Part shown: piece after piece, positions 47,808-60,391 of the stretch
How the letters are laid out: each line of letters begins with the position of its first letter
How positions within the stretch are numbered: position 1 is the stretch's first letter
Source: Sipunculus nudus
Lineage: Eukaryota > Annelida > Sipuncula > Golfingiida > Sipunculidae
DNA: 64,000 bases
Assembly: GCA_026874595.1 (NCBI GenBank)
Contig: CM049309.1
Coordinates: forward strand, 2,578,076 to 2,642,075
Direction of reading: 5' to 3'
Program-made: the position numbers and the translations under genes
The notes under the pieces: generated by a model
The model's database searches: none
Seen by the model: only the letters and a program-made list of their open reading frames with translations
What the model was told of the DNA's origin: nothing

Positions 47808-50800
47808 TTATATATATATTTGTTTCATAGATTGGTAAGCCATTAAAGGGTCATTCCAGGGATATCTTCCTTATAATAATAGGTTAAATAGAAGCCAAGA
47901 TATTCACCTTTAAGTTACACCTAACCCTTTTAATCCTCCAGTGGTCCAACGACGGCTACAGAATGGTCAGCAGTACATAATTCATACCACATTTCGAAAG
48001 TTCGACCCCAGGTGGTACTCTGGAAATGTTAGGCTACTATAGTATCAAGTCAGAACTTGGCTGTGTGGTGGCTTGAGCGGACGACCACCTTTTCCGACCC
48101 GTGCTCCTACACTAGCCTATAAGCAATATCCGATGTTACAGAAAGGAGGCCGGGGGGGGGTCTGGAACCAAGATGGCTCCTTAATATCAGTGACTGCCAC
48201 AGAACTAAATTGCCAACTCTCAATGGTAGAAAATCATTAAAGACTCCCAAAATGTAATTAAGTGTTCCTTGGCTGTCACCCTGAACCTCGAAGAAATTCC
48301 ATCAATTACTTTTATTCAGGAAAAGTGCTTACAGGCAAACCAACCAAGGGAAACATAATAATACCACGCCCCCTTGCGGGCTATAAATGGTCGAAAGAGA
48401 CGATCATATCGCTGTATTACCCCACTTGCTCCATGCGTTCATGGTTGTTTTCACCGGAGTGAATACCCGGGTACATAATTATGTACCTCAGATCACACCA
48501 AGCTTATTTATCGTATAATGGCAAAGAATAAATAGTCGGTGTATAAACTGGCTGAGCTGAAAGCCTGCCATGTCTGCCCTCGAACTCATGGTTATAATTG
48601 TTCTACAAACATATGCCGTCTTCTGTCAACATGCATGTAACCCTCAATAAACTGTTACGTACTGCAGGGTTTCCGCAGTGTTAATCTTTTGGTGAACGAT
48701 GACGTCTTTGGCAATCATCAGGAACTGCTGCAAATTTTTATTTTTTTAAATAATTTTTTAACGTTAAAAAATGTTGTGAATGGAGTCCATATATTATGAA
48801 TATTACTTGGTGAATTGGCTAGTTCGGATTTGGTTACAGATCATGACTTTTTTTTTCGTGTATTCTAACTTTCTAACAATATTATTATGCGTTTCACATA
48901 ATACTGCCCATCTCCGGAAAACAATTATAAACACATTTCATGAGCTTAATCCCATGTCATTAGAAGTAATAAAGCTTCTTCAGCTGAAAGCAAAATAAAG
49001 TCCGTGGACAGCTCATCTCGCCGACCATCTTATAGTGACTTTACAAATTTATACAATTTACAAAATATTCTCCGCTGTTGAAGCCTTGAGGGACAAAAAC
49101 AAACTCCAACCGTTGGTCGGTCTATCTGTTATAATGTATCACCATGCGCGTTCACAGCATCCTCGAAGTTGCTTCAAAGTACCCGATATCACGGGATTGT
49201 TAATTTTAATATAGGGTCCCGATTACCATGCAGGGATAGTTCTTCCATCAAAAAGTATGTTTTGTTTGCAGGATTTGGGGTTCCAAAAAAAAAATTTGAG
49301 AAAAAAATCATGAACAACTGTTTATATCGCGTATTATGCACTCTAGCGGTGTTGTTGTTTGTTAGAGTATAAGAGAACTATTTCATTCGTACAAAACTCC
49401 TCCTCACATATTTGCACGATGCACGGGTACTTATATAGCGGTATTTATTTATTTATTTTATGCAACTGCATTTTACCATCCAAAATAAAACGCTCGTACC
49501 ATCACGAAAAAATCATGTCCGCGGGAATTTGATAACTGAATAAGTCATTCGGCCAGTTCCGCGTTGAACTTTGGGGCCATCTTGTAGGTTCCCTAAAACC
49601 AAAATATTAAATAAAACTCTGAGGAATTTAATGTTATGTTCACTAGTCCCCATTTCTTGAAAACTTCGTTGCATAAATAACGCTACTGGTTGTTTTATTA
49701 TATTTTACACATACACACACACACATTCTCTGCTCCGCTGCCACGGAATATCATAATTGTATAATTCAGTTTTTATCTCCAAATATTCCACATCTATTTA
49801 GTACGGTTGACTTGGGCAGTTTTGTCGATTACTTAAGAGTGCATTATCATATTCACCCACATATTTACTTCAAGTATTGTAAATATTTACGCTATTTGTA
49901 AGAGCCCATGTGAGATGTATGTGCCGTGGTAATAATTAATATCCATTGCCCAATATATATAAAAATAATATACATATAAACATACAATGGAATATATCTG
50001 TGAATATGTGTAGTCATTCAGAACTATCATTACAAACTATTGCATGACCATATAGTTATGACTGTAAAAGTTATTATATGTCCACTTTTATTGGATTAGA
50101 CATTTGTTTTACTCAACGTTATTCAAAGCTTGATTTCTGATAGTTCTAGGTGGGTTGGCAAGAGTAATCTCTCGTCAACATTCAACATTAGCTTACGGAA
50201 ATTGCATTGATATATAAATACTAGTAATTAAGGTGACCATGCCCCCTAGGTAAGTTCAAGTTCCGTGTCGGAGTGAATTTTGTTAAGCCGACACTTTGCC
50301 AGGACGTAATGAGAGAATAAGTTTGTAAAGCACATAGAAATGATGTGTAACTATTAGTTGTCCATTCTACATTCCTGCAACACATCAGTGGTTTCCAGTC
50401 TATACCATGCATGCGTTCATCCTGGCTTACCTTATACCTAAAAAGGTAAGAAACTCAATTAACCCGCTAATGGTCACCCGATACTGACTTGTCAGCTTTG
50501 AGGTTCATATAACTGGCCCCCAAACTGGGTATCATATGTCTGTCTCTGGCAAAGATTAATGAAACTGTTTACCCGTCGTCAGAATAACATTGCCCCTGCC
50601 TCTGCCATATTAAGCGAGGAGTAGCCAGGGAAACAGCAGTCCGTGTGGAACACCCCGCGATACTCTTCTCCCTGCATGGTAAGTAAAGCGCTGCAGCATT
50701 TAGTCTTGGCATTGGGGGTTGCACTATAGCCCTTCACGCCAGGGGATATATTAACATAGAGCTTACCTCTATTTAAGTAATCGGAATTGAAAATGTACAT

Positions 50801-51212
50801 TTGTAATTCTGGATTTGTGCAGTTCTAAATTTAAGGTTTTGTTCCTGTCACAAACTTCGAAACTATGCACAATTATCTCTTTTTATTTGAAAGTTTTCGT
50901 TTTTTTATTTACGTAAAATAAATAATATTTATAATGTGTCTATTGTTTGTAATAAGCCAGTCCGGAGTTTTGTACGTAAATTAAAAAAATACTCAATAGA
51001 CAAGATAAGAGGTCTTATATGAGCAATATATTCTCTTCTAAACATCAAATGGACAGCAAATCATGGAAAATAAAATGAAGGTATATAGTGAATGACAGTT
51101 CAATGCTGGAGATCTTTCTTAATAGAACGGTGTACAAAAAAAACATTCAATTTTAAAGACGATTTTTCTTCCTTCTTGTGATGTAATATCGGACTATGTG
51201 CTTTATTTCTAG
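47805..51212. other. Intergenic stretch upstream of gene 2
   Basis: No exon was called. A dispersed repeat fragment with 'acaggcaaaccaaccaaggg' lies near 48331. The remainder is AT-rich. An upstream untranslated exon of gene 2 may lie here, because the start exon is preceded by a usable splice acceptor. Confidence 0.4.
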
Positions 51213-51249
51213 GTCTCCGGCTTCTGTCAACTACAGTTCCTGCTCTGAG

Positions 51250-51292
51250 ATGATGGGCAGATCGAGCCTTGTAATCCTCATGGCCTTGGCAG
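51250..51292 (+). CDS. Gene 2 exon 1: start codon and signal peptide
   Basis: Two adjacent ATGs (51250 and 51253) open a frame encoding Met-Met-Gly-Arg-Ser-Ser and a hydrophobic core (LVILMALAG), ending on GCAG|GTCAGT in phase 1. With exon 2 it continues into AFGSVRA, so this is a typical secretory signal with cleavage probably after the Ala/Ser-rich stretch. An acceptor 'ctttatttctag' at 51201-51212 suggests the exon starts at 51213 with a 5' UTR intron upstream. Either Met could initiate; the second has the better context (A three bases before it). Confidence 0.72.
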
Positions 51293-52203
51293 GTCAGTAT
51301 AAAACCTTCAGCAGAAATCTCATGGCCTTTTTACTAAAAGAATACCAGCGTATTGCCCGTTCTTGTGCCAGGAGAGATCCGTAGGAACCTCGGTTAAAAA
51401 TGTGCGGGGCGAGTTTTCCATGGGCTGAGTCAATAAGGGCGTTGTTTGTGAAAGAAGGCGCTGCGTTAAACACTGCGCGAAATATAAGGTTTTAGATTTT
51501 TAGATTTTCGCTTCGGCCACAACATGAAATCTAATTGTTCTATGGTATGCCGGCCAAATTGTTTGCTGGTCAGAATTTGTTTAGTTATGAGTACCAAGCC
51601 CTTGGTAGTGTTGCTAATTGCTGTTCTTGCTTCGATTTAATAAAGTATGTGAAAGATATAACTAAAAAACTGGATTGACGTTAACGTTGTTCATGTGTAT
51701 TGTTTCAAGAAGTGAAGCGCAGTTTTGCATCCTATATACCTGCAGGCTGGCAAAGTTTTCACATTTTTCCCTTCGACAGGTTAACATTGGGGTTCCAGGG
51801 TCCGTAGAACAACCTTCTTTTTAAGTGAAGACCATATTATTTTACCCTCTGAACATCGGTGTATTTGTTAAAGTTTAGAGCGGCCGTATATAGCGTAGGA
51901 TAAGGCTTTTCAATTTTTTACATTTTTTTTGTCCGTGCGGGGAGCCCCTTTCCCACTACTGCATGTTTTAATTCAATATTTAGGTTATATATTTTAACAT
52001 GCGAGGCAAGGCTTGAGGGCAGGGGATTAAATTATTGTATTTTACCAGCCACAGTTCACCTAGGTGTGGTTCCTGGTCGTATCTCGATGAAAACTGGTCG
52101 TATATTCTTTCATTCAACCTTAAAATGACTGTCAATTCTTGTATCATTTCCAAAGACAACGAAAATATACTAGCAATATAAAAGAGCTCCTTGTGTGTAA
52201 GAG

Positions 52204-52277
<74 letters not shown>

Positions 52278-52661
52278 GCGTGAAAATGCCATTTTAGGGA
52301 CTTTTCTGCAATACGTTTTTATCACTTGTTTCGCATGCAAACATTCATATTTTTAAAGGTCATCGATTGCCAACCCGGAATCTCTCCCATAACCTACTGC
52401 CAAGATAAACCATTAAAAATTAACATTGTATATTAATTTATGGTTGTAATAAATTAAATAATTAAAGGTGTACATACACAGGTCAAGTCTGTTTTGGCAG
52501 GTTCCTATTTTTTAAAAATAAACCCTTGTTTTTAATAGTGAATGCATCATGTCCAAGATTCAAAACACTGGACCAAATTAAATTCGTTTTCGTTAAGACA
52601 CCACTTATCATGAAGTTAATGGGATTTTCCCTTAATTTCTACTATGACATCGGTATTTCAG

Positions 52662-52756
52662 CCTTCGGGTCCGTCCGGGCCACGTTAAACCTCCAAGTCA
52701 CGTGTACAACATCCAGTCCATTTGGAGTACAGCTTCAAACCGGTGCACCATTGTCG
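52662..52756 (+). CDS. Gene 2 exon 2: module 1, part a
   Basis: The acceptor 'acatcggtatttcag' enters in phase 1, and the donor TTGTCG|GTATGT leaves in phase 0. It completes the signal peptide and begins module 1 with ATLNLQVTC, a strand-like segment matching ATLEVVTV at the start of exon 6. The frame is also open further 5' (to 52526), but this acceptor is the one that fits exon 1 in phase. The phase pattern 1 to 0 is shared only with exon 6. The protein is secreted by inference from exon 1; the family is not recognised. Confidence 0.75.
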
Positions 52757-53065
52757 GTATGTAGATGTTTTATTCCTTGCATAATCTCTGGTAGACCTAC
52801 CCTTAAGCAGTCAGTTAACTGCGCTGAGAACAACTGATGAGGTGAACAATGACGTGATGACTGGGTTCAACACCGTTTAGCGGCCATCGAAAAAAACAAC
52901 TTTGGCCCATTTATAATAGCTTTTATGTTATTAGGAAATGTATGCAGTATTGTTACCAATGCACAGAGAAAAAAGTAACAAGTCTACGGATCTGATATAT
53001 ATTTTTTTTTACTGCTGCTGCCTGGAGATTTCAGCTGAGGTTTAATTTTCATGTGACTCATTTTA

Positions 53066-53415
53066 GCTCAGCTGACTGAAAGTCATCTGATCTATAACGA
53101 TCACACTTTGTCCTCGCCTGTCCGTCTGCCGGCCGTCCGTTAACAAGGCACAAATCGTAACCGCTGGACTTAGAAACTTCTAACTGAATATCCATTGAGG
53201 TCCATAAAAAAATCTCCTAGAAAACCTGAAATTAGGATTATGTTACCCATATCCTCCAAGCTATGGGGCTCGTGGTAGCAGCTGGATGTAGCATAAGGTG
53301 ACTGTAACCTATAGCTAGTGTTTATTGGTCAAATGCATAATTTGAGCACTCTTGGAGTCATTTTACCCATTATTCAAGGCTCCTTGAATTCAGCTGAGCG
53401 ACACGGCCTATGGGC
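53066..53415 (+). repeat. Dispersed repeat with short terminal inverted repeats, in intron 2
   Basis: It begins with GCTCAGCTGA (53066-53075) and has the inverse TCAGCTGAGC at 53390-53399, followed by 'gacacggcctatgggccac'. The interior has 'tccgtctgccggccgtccgt' and 'taacaaggca' as in the copies at 44600 and 59700. There is no transposase frame. It is a non-autonomous mobile element by inference. Confidence 0.65.
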
Positions 53416-53989
53416 CACTTGTTTCAGGGTGCCATTGATGTATGCTTAAACGTGGTATGCCATGGCAATTACAGATCACAGAAATGTTTGACAATTCACT
53501 CAATTTTATTATTTTTTTCTTGCATCTTGCTACATTCAGCTCCTCAAATAATGCTAATAAACAACGAAAAAAAATTATGATAATCATAGAAAACATTACC
53601 TCATGCCAGTACACGTCAATAAGGCATTGAATATCCTCCTATTATGATTGCTATTGATTCTATGAACATTATTTAAGATACACATTAGCTTTTCTTCTTG
53701 AAGTACTGGGCTGAAAGCTTTGAATAGGCGAAGAGTAAATGTTAACATGTAAATTAATCAAATTAATTTGAATTAAATTCAAAATTACGCAATCTTCGCA
53801 TTTCGCGCAGAAATTAGGTCATGATGTCCCAGATTATAGAGAAGGCATTCCCAGAAGTTCCTAAATACCAAATTACATGTTGTATAGTTGTATATCTTAG
53901 TGACGTGTCAGACGGTGAGTTGATAAACAGTCAGTATTTCTTGTGAATAACCAACACTCACGACGATAAACGTTATGTTTTTGTTTCAG

Positions 53990-54143
53990 AGTATCTGTTC
54001 CGATGCACTGAATGTCGTGATCACGAACACACTGCCCCAGGAGGTGACGGGCGTGACGATTACCCCGTACTGGTCACCGGCATGTATGAATGACGTCATG
54101 ATGAACGTCGGTATCCCTTTTCAGAGATTTTCAGGAGGTCAAG
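53990..54143 (+). CDS. Gene 2 exon 3: module 1, part b
   Basis: The acceptor 'atgtttttgtttcag' enters in phase 0 and the donor TCAAG|GTAAAT leaves in phase 1. The 51 full codons contain SICSDALNVVITNTLP, then VTITPYWSPAC and a Met/Val-rich strand. Cys residues lie near the start and middle. Alternating hydrophobic residues suggest an extracellular beta-sandwich type fold (inference). It aligns by position and phase with exon 7. Confidence 0.8.
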
Positions 54144-55084
54144 GTAAATCTTAAAAATAACGAAAAAAATCACTGTCCCTTAGGCCACTCACAAAATATA
54201 ATTGTTCTTCAGTTTTTAGCGAATGAGCTTACACCCAAGTGAGGCTGCTTTACTCTCTTCCACCAACCTGTGTACACCTGTTTTTCATAAATAATTTTCT
54301 CATAAGTTTCTATTTTTTAATAATTTCATAGAAAGCTGTTTATGAAAATGACATCTTAATAATACAACCAGGAATTTTAAATTAGATCTGCAGTCTGTTT
54401 CACAACTTTGCGGACCCTTTCCAGTTATATTATAGATCAGGTGTATCCCTGCATGAGTAGCCATCTTTCTTTTTTGGCTGCATGGTCATGTAATTTTAAG
54501 GGTGTTTACATGACATCCTCCAATCAGCAGCTGCCAACTGCGGCGGTTTATGCATGTGACCAATGGCCTTGACCTCCATAAGTGACTGGTTTATCATGTT
54601 TCAAAATAATTTTGTTTCTTAAATATTATATAAGAAAAAATAATTAATGAAAAATTATTCTTCTATCCTATATTATCATTTTCTCCCTCGAAACGTAGTT
54701 AATAAATTTTATGTCTAGCAAAAACCGATGGACATGAGTGGATGTGCCCATGTGGTAATATACTTTAAAGCAGGCATAGAATCTTCATGTGTGGAATATG
54801 AAAACTCTGTACTGTTTAGATGCAACATTTCAAGAAATGAAACAGTTTTTTTTGTATTTTACCTGTACTTGCTCATTCCAACATATTTTGCGGCCAACAT
54901 TGAAATATATTTGCGCAAGAGTCCACAGAAGAATAATAATTTAATTTTAAATTAAAATGTAGCCCTAAGATTGACTGAATAAAATCAAGATATGAAAATC
55001 GATATTACCGTAAAGGAAACCCCAAGACACCAAGAAAAATCTCCCTTGAGATAAGTTTAAGACATTTTAAATTTCCGGGTAAAT

Positions 55085-55265
55085 CCCGGCGATAGCACTT
55101 AACCTATAGAAGTAAATGCATTGGACGTCCTAATCGTAGGTGCCAGGTTCAATTCCCGCCAGCACCTTAACGAGAAAATGGTTAAATCTCGAAATTCTTG
55201 GAAATTCGATCTGAAGACTGAAGGTGTCATCCCTGGCATAACCCTTTCAATCAAAATCAACCAAT
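55085..55265 (+). repeat. tRNA-derived SINE fragment
   Basis: A B-box-like 'aggttcaattcccg' at about 55145 is preceded by a degenerate tRNA-like head ('gatagcacttaacctatag'). A body follows with 'aaatctcgaaattcttgg' and 'catccctggcataaccc'. Family membership relative to the SINE at 63215 is likely but not certain. Confidence 0.5.
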
Positions 55266-55439
55266 TTTTTATTCTTTCTTTCTTACTTAAAAATAATATT
55301 CTAAATTCTGATTGAATATAATAAATTAATCTAGAAAGTGACAAAATAGAAAAGAAAAACAATTTTAAGATAATTCTATGTTGTTTAATATATTAGCCTA
55401 CTAAAATGTTGTTTGTTGTTGCTGTTTATTGTATCCCCA

Positions 55440-58020
55440 GACAAAGTCGGGGGATACTATGTTTTCATACCGGTCCCGCCGCCGCCGCATATAAATCTTG
55501 TTGGCGGGATAACTCAAAAAAATATTTCACGGATCTTTACCAAACTTGGTATATGTATAGATATAGGTGAGAGGACGACGCCTATTTAAAATGAGGTCAT
55601 GACCTTGACTAGGAGAGTGTCCTTGACCATGAATAGGTCCAATTTTGGGGGAAATCACACAAATTCTTAAATATCTCAAGAAATCTTGCATGGATTGATC
55701 CCAAAATCAAGTTGATCGAAGATCATGGATAGGGTTGTCATGTTCCAGAAACTGGTGGCGCCACCTATTATTCTTTACTTGTTTTCGTGCCGTTTCATAC
55801 CCCCAAAATTGCTACTTGACAGTGCTGTGAGCACTATAAGTCAAAAACTAGAGAACAGCTTTCTTTTATATTATGCATGTAAATAGATATGGGTTATGGG
55901 ATGATGTTTATTTAAATTGGGGTCATGACCTTTCCTATGAGTGTGGCCTTGACCTTGAATATTGCCATAAATGGTGAAAATCACACAAAATCATTAATAT
56001 CTCAATAAGGGATGCAGTTATTGGTCCAAAATCAACTTGATCGAAGATCTTGGATAGTATTGTCATGTACCAGAAACAGGTGGCGCCACCTATTATTCTT
56101 TTTCTTGTTTTTATGCCGTTTAATACCCCATCATTGCCACTTGACAGTACTGTCAACATTATAAGTCAAAAACTAATGAACAGATTTCTTTCAAATTATG
56201 CATGTACATAGATATGGGTTATGGGATGATGTTTATTTAAATTGGGGTCATGACCTTTCCTATGAGAGTGGCCTTGACCTTGAATATTACCATATATGGT
56301 AAAAACCACACAAAATCATTAATATCTCAATAAGGGATGCATTGATTGGTCCAAAAATCAACTTGACCGAAGATCTTGGATAGTGTTGTCATGTACCGGA
56401 AACTGGTAGCGCCACCTATTATTCTTTTTCTTGTTTTTATGCCGTTTAATACCCCATCATTGCCACTTGACAGTACTGTCAACATTATAAGTCAAAAACT
56501 AATGAACAGATTTCTTTCAAATTATGCATGTACATAGATATGGGTTATGGGATGATGTTTATTTAAATTGGGGTCATGACCTTTACTATGAGAGTGGCCT
56601 TGACCTTGAATATTACCATATATGGTAAAAATCACACAAAATCATTAATATCTCAATAAGGGATGCATTGATTGGTCCAAAAATCAACTTGACCGAAGAT
56701 CTTGGATAGTGTTGTCATGTACCGGAAACAGGTAGCGCCACCTGTTATTCTTTTACTTGTTTTTCGTGGCGTTTAATACCCCATCATTGCCACTTGACAG
56801 TACTGTCAACATTATAAGTCAAAAACTAATGAACAGATTTCTTTCAAATTATGCATGTACATAGATATGGGTTATGGGATGATGTTTATTTAAATTGGGG
56901 TCATGACCTTTACTATGAGAGTGGCCTTGACCTTGAATATTACCATATATGGTAAAAATCACACAAAATCATTAATATCTCAATAAGGGATGCAGTTATT
57001 GGTCCAAAATCAACTTGATCGAAGATCTTGGATAGTATTGTCATGTACCAGAAACAGGTGGCGCCACCTATTATTCTTTTTCTTGTTTTTATGCCGTTTA
57101 ATACCCCATCATTGCCACTTGACAGTACTGTCAACATTATAAGTCAAAAACTAATGAACAGATTTCTTTCAAATTATGCATGTACATAGATATGGGTTAT
57201 GGGATGATGTTTATTTAAATTGGGGTCATGACCTTTCCTATGAGAGTGGCCTTGACCTTGAATATTACCATATATGGTAAAAACCACGTAATATCATTAA
57301 TATCTCAATAAGGGATGCATTGATTGGTCCAAAAATCAACTTGACCGAAGATCTTGGATAGTGTTGTCATGTACCGGAAACTGGTAGCGCCACCTATTAT
57401 TCTTTTTCTTGTTTTTATGCCGTTTAATACCCCATCATTGCCACTTGACAGTACTGTCAACATTATAAGTCAAAAACTAATGAACAGATTTCTTTCAAAT
57501 TATGCATGTACATAGATATGGGTTATGGGATGATGTTTATTTAAATTGGGGTCATGACCTTTACTATGAGAGTGGCCTTGACCTTGAATATTACCATATA
57601 TGGTAAAAATCACACAAAATCATTAATATCTCAATAAGGGATGCATTGATTGGTCCAAAAATCAACTTGACCGAAGATCTTGGATAGTGTTGTCATGTAC
57701 CGGAAACTGGTAGCGCCACCTGTTATTCTTTTACTTGTTTTTCGTGGCGTTTAATACCCCATCATTGCCACTTTACAGTACTGTGAGCATTATAAGTAAA
57801 AATCTAATGGACAGATTTCTTTCATATTATGCATATACATAGACATTGTTTAGGGGATGATGTATATTGAAATTGGGGTCATGACCTTTTCTATGACAGT
57901 GACCTTTTCTATGAGTATAGTCTGATATTAATTGTTGCTGAAGATGGGGGGGGGGGGGCTATTCTTAAAGGGGGGGGGGGAGGATTAATTGTCTTTGGAT
58001 ACTATGGCACCTGCGGTGCC
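55440..58020. repeat. 326-bp tandem array with three-unit higher-order repeat
   Basis: The marker 'atgatgtttatttaaattgg' recurs at 55901, 56226, 56552, 56879, 57204 and 57530, and as a variant at 57857, a period of 325-327 bp. Each unit has a GGTGGCGCCACC or GGTAGCGCCACC site followed by 'tattattctttt' or 'tgttattctttt'. Variants at units 2-3-4 repeat in the same order at 5-6-7, so about 978 bp was duplicated as a block. Two identical minus-strand frames (56159 and 57137 ends) lie 978 bases apart and are products of this. The array opens with 'cccagacaaagtcgggggat' and closes with poly-G and 'ggatactatggcacctgcgg'. Confidence 0.92.
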
Positions 58021-59680
58021 AAGAAATATCTAGTTATGACAGTGTACTTTTAAAAAAAGGGACCTGTCAGTCACGGCGCTCAGCTGAAATTGATTCTGAG
58101 AATATTTGCATAATATCATAGTGGTTGTGTTGACTGTGCACTTATATGGACTACATTAGTGATGCGGGAACCTCTCATTATCACATATATGTATTTGTAA
58201 AAGTTCTAGTATTTCAGCTAAGTGACTGTAATATGCATGTTAATATATTCACTGGGAGCCTAAGAAAAAGCCTGTAAATTATAGAATAATGGACTAGAGC
58301 TAAATCATAATAACAAAACATTTGATTTATTAACTGAAATAAAATGCTGTAACAAAACTAAAAATTTCCATTTTCAAATGAGCATAAACAAAATTTGATA
58401 AGCAAGTTAAAACAAGCCAATAAAGTTAACTTTGCATCTGCATTGTGGAATACATGTTTATGAAACTTGAGGCCTGAAACCATTTAAAAATGCAATAAGG
58501 AAAAATATAGATTGGGATTAAGTGTTATATTAAAGGATATATTTTAAAAAATGTGTAAATGTTATAGTTCTCAATAGTCAAATATTTGGCAATGTGAATT
58601 AAAGGTTAAATTCCATGAAAGTTTGCCCAATATTACTGATTTATGGAGTGTACCAGTGTTATTCATAGCAAGGTCTAGCTAAATTTAAGAGATGTGAATG
58701 AAAGTATTTGCACATTATTATGTTTAACATGTCAATGAGCACATTTGAATATTAAAAGAAAATATTCATGATATAAATTTGCAATATGTAGAGGTTGGGA
58801 TTCAAATCCTGAAAATTTATTTTGTTTAAAAAATCCAAAATTTTCAACAGATTGAACAAAACCTGAATTTAACATTGAAATTATCAGATTTATCATGTTA
58901 TTCGACCTGTCAGTTGTTACATAAACAGCCTCAGGGGTCCATGCCTGATGTAAACAGTAGTAATTTTTATGACATAAAAAAAAAAATAAAAAACTTTGAT
59001 ACATTTTTTATCAATTGCTTTCAAATTAAGACATTAAAAGCTTAAATCCATATATGTGCATCCAACGAAATTAAATCAGCAGTGCTTACAGGCAAACTGT
59101 TCAAGTGGGGGAAAATTTATGGCTGAGATTTAAAGTTAAAATCTTATTTTATTTCTGGTGTACACTTAAAGATACACCTATAATTAAATGTGCACTTCAG
59201 CCATCTTAACTTCTAGTAATACAAAACCAGATAGCAGCAAATTCTCGAAAATTGAATTAAACATAGAAAATAAAAATATTCATCTTGTTGATGCATCCTG
59301 TACGGGTGGGCTGGGGGTTGTTTGGGCGGGGGGGGGGGGCACAAAGGGCGCTAGTTACCCAGGAGTGAATTGAGTATTGTAACATATTGGGGAGGGCTGT
59401 AGCACTCACTGTGCATACCACCGTGCTAGGCTGGCCTGATACAAACAATACTTGACATCGTGGAGAAAACTTGAATTCAAGCTAACGTTTTTTACAAATT
59501 GCTTTCAAGTTTTAGATTATAAAAGATTTAATCCTTATTTGCACAAGCTGTGAAAAATAAACTATCTGTGCTCATAGGGAAGAAATGTGCCATCTTCAAA
59601 GTTTGGCAGAATTTAATCTAACATGATTTACAGTTTTGCTAATAATAAGGAATATCTAGCCCTATATTGAATTTTGGATA
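58021..59680. other. Intronic AT-rich stretch
   Basis: No feature beyond a poly-G run at about 59329. Short open frames have no splice support. Confidence 0.45.
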
Positions 59681-59689
59681 CCTAGGTCT

Positions 59690-59790
59690 AACGGTTCAAA
59701 ATTGCCCTGTTAACGGACGTCCTGCCGGACGACCAGACAGTCGGACAAAGGACCATGCCTACATAGCTCATATGACAAATGGTCATCTAA
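59690..59790 (-). repeat. Dispersed repeat fragment, reverse orientation
   Basis: Read on the minus strand it gives 'gagctatgtaggcatggtcc', 'tttgtccgactgtctggtcg' and 'ccgttaacagggca'. It matches the head of the element at 44600. Confidence 0.6.
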
Positions 59791-60020
59791 CCTTAAAATT
59801 TAAAAAAATATTATGAAAATGGGAGTGAATTTTATTAATACATAATCCTCCAGAAAGAACTCTGTGCCAGAATAAATGGCATATACATTGATGGGGGTCT
59901 AATAAGAATTCAAAACAAGATTTAGATTGATTTTGAATGCAGAGATTTTTGCCAGGGATCCTTCCTTATGTGTCCATACGTCATGGGTCCATGCATCTTT
60001 ATTTGAATAATAATTATAAT

Positions 60021-60023
<3 letters not shown>

Positions 60024-60093
<70 letters not shown>

Positions 60094-60106
60094 ATTATAA
60101 TAATAA
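60024..60106. repeat. (AAT)n followed by (ATT)n, perfect inverted microsatellite
   Basis: About 12 AAT units run to 60060 and switch at once to about 10 ATT units, which are their inverse complement. The arms of at least 30 bp could form a loopless hairpin. Confidence 0.9.
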
Positions 60107-60212
60107 AATACAATTTAAAATGATATACTCAATGTTAAAGTAAAAAAAAAAAGAAATTTCATCTCAGTTCTGTCTGATAGGTGTATTCTTACAGATTTAT
60201 TTTGATATTTAG

Positions 60213-60296
60213 CGGTAACTGGGCTGCAGCCCGGGGAGTCACGGTCGCTGGATCTTTCCGCCGCCCAGGTGGACGCAATTCCCGACTGTTCACCAG
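60213..60296 (+). CDS. Gene 2 exon 4: module 1, part c
   Basis: This exon is 84 bases, phase 1 at both ends, with acceptor 'attttgatatttag' and donor CCAG|GTAAGG. The joined codon gives Ala, then VTGLQPGESRSLDLSA and an Ala/Val/Asp stretch ending IPDCSP. It corresponds to exon 8 (SVTAGSNW... ending GECPIC) in phase, length (84 against 87) and the terminal acidic-residue-Cys pattern. Confidence 0.78.
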
Positions 60297-60335
60297 GTAA
60301 GGAAAATAACTAAGAAAACGTAGGAGGGTTATTTC

Positions 60336-60337
<2 letters not shown>

Positions 60338-60385
<48 letters not shown>
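60338..60385. repeat. (TA)n microsatellite in intron 4
   Basis: About 23 TA units running into a short TG stretch. Confidence 0.95.

Positions 60386-60391
<6 letters not shown>

Larger units (their letters stand above)
54144..60212 (+). other. Gene 2 intron 3 (6.1 kb)
   Basis: By far the largest intron of the gene. It contains a SINE (55085-55265), the 326-bp tandem array (55440-58020), a reversed dispersed repeat fragment (about 59690-59790) and the AAT/ATT hairpin (60024-60106). No exon was found inside, and exon 3 and exon 4 phases join directly. Confidence 0.65.

Noticed and set aside
55935-57137. Two identical 65-codon minus-strand frames suggesting a duplicated gene
   Set aside because: They are exact products of the 978-bp higher-order satellite duplication.
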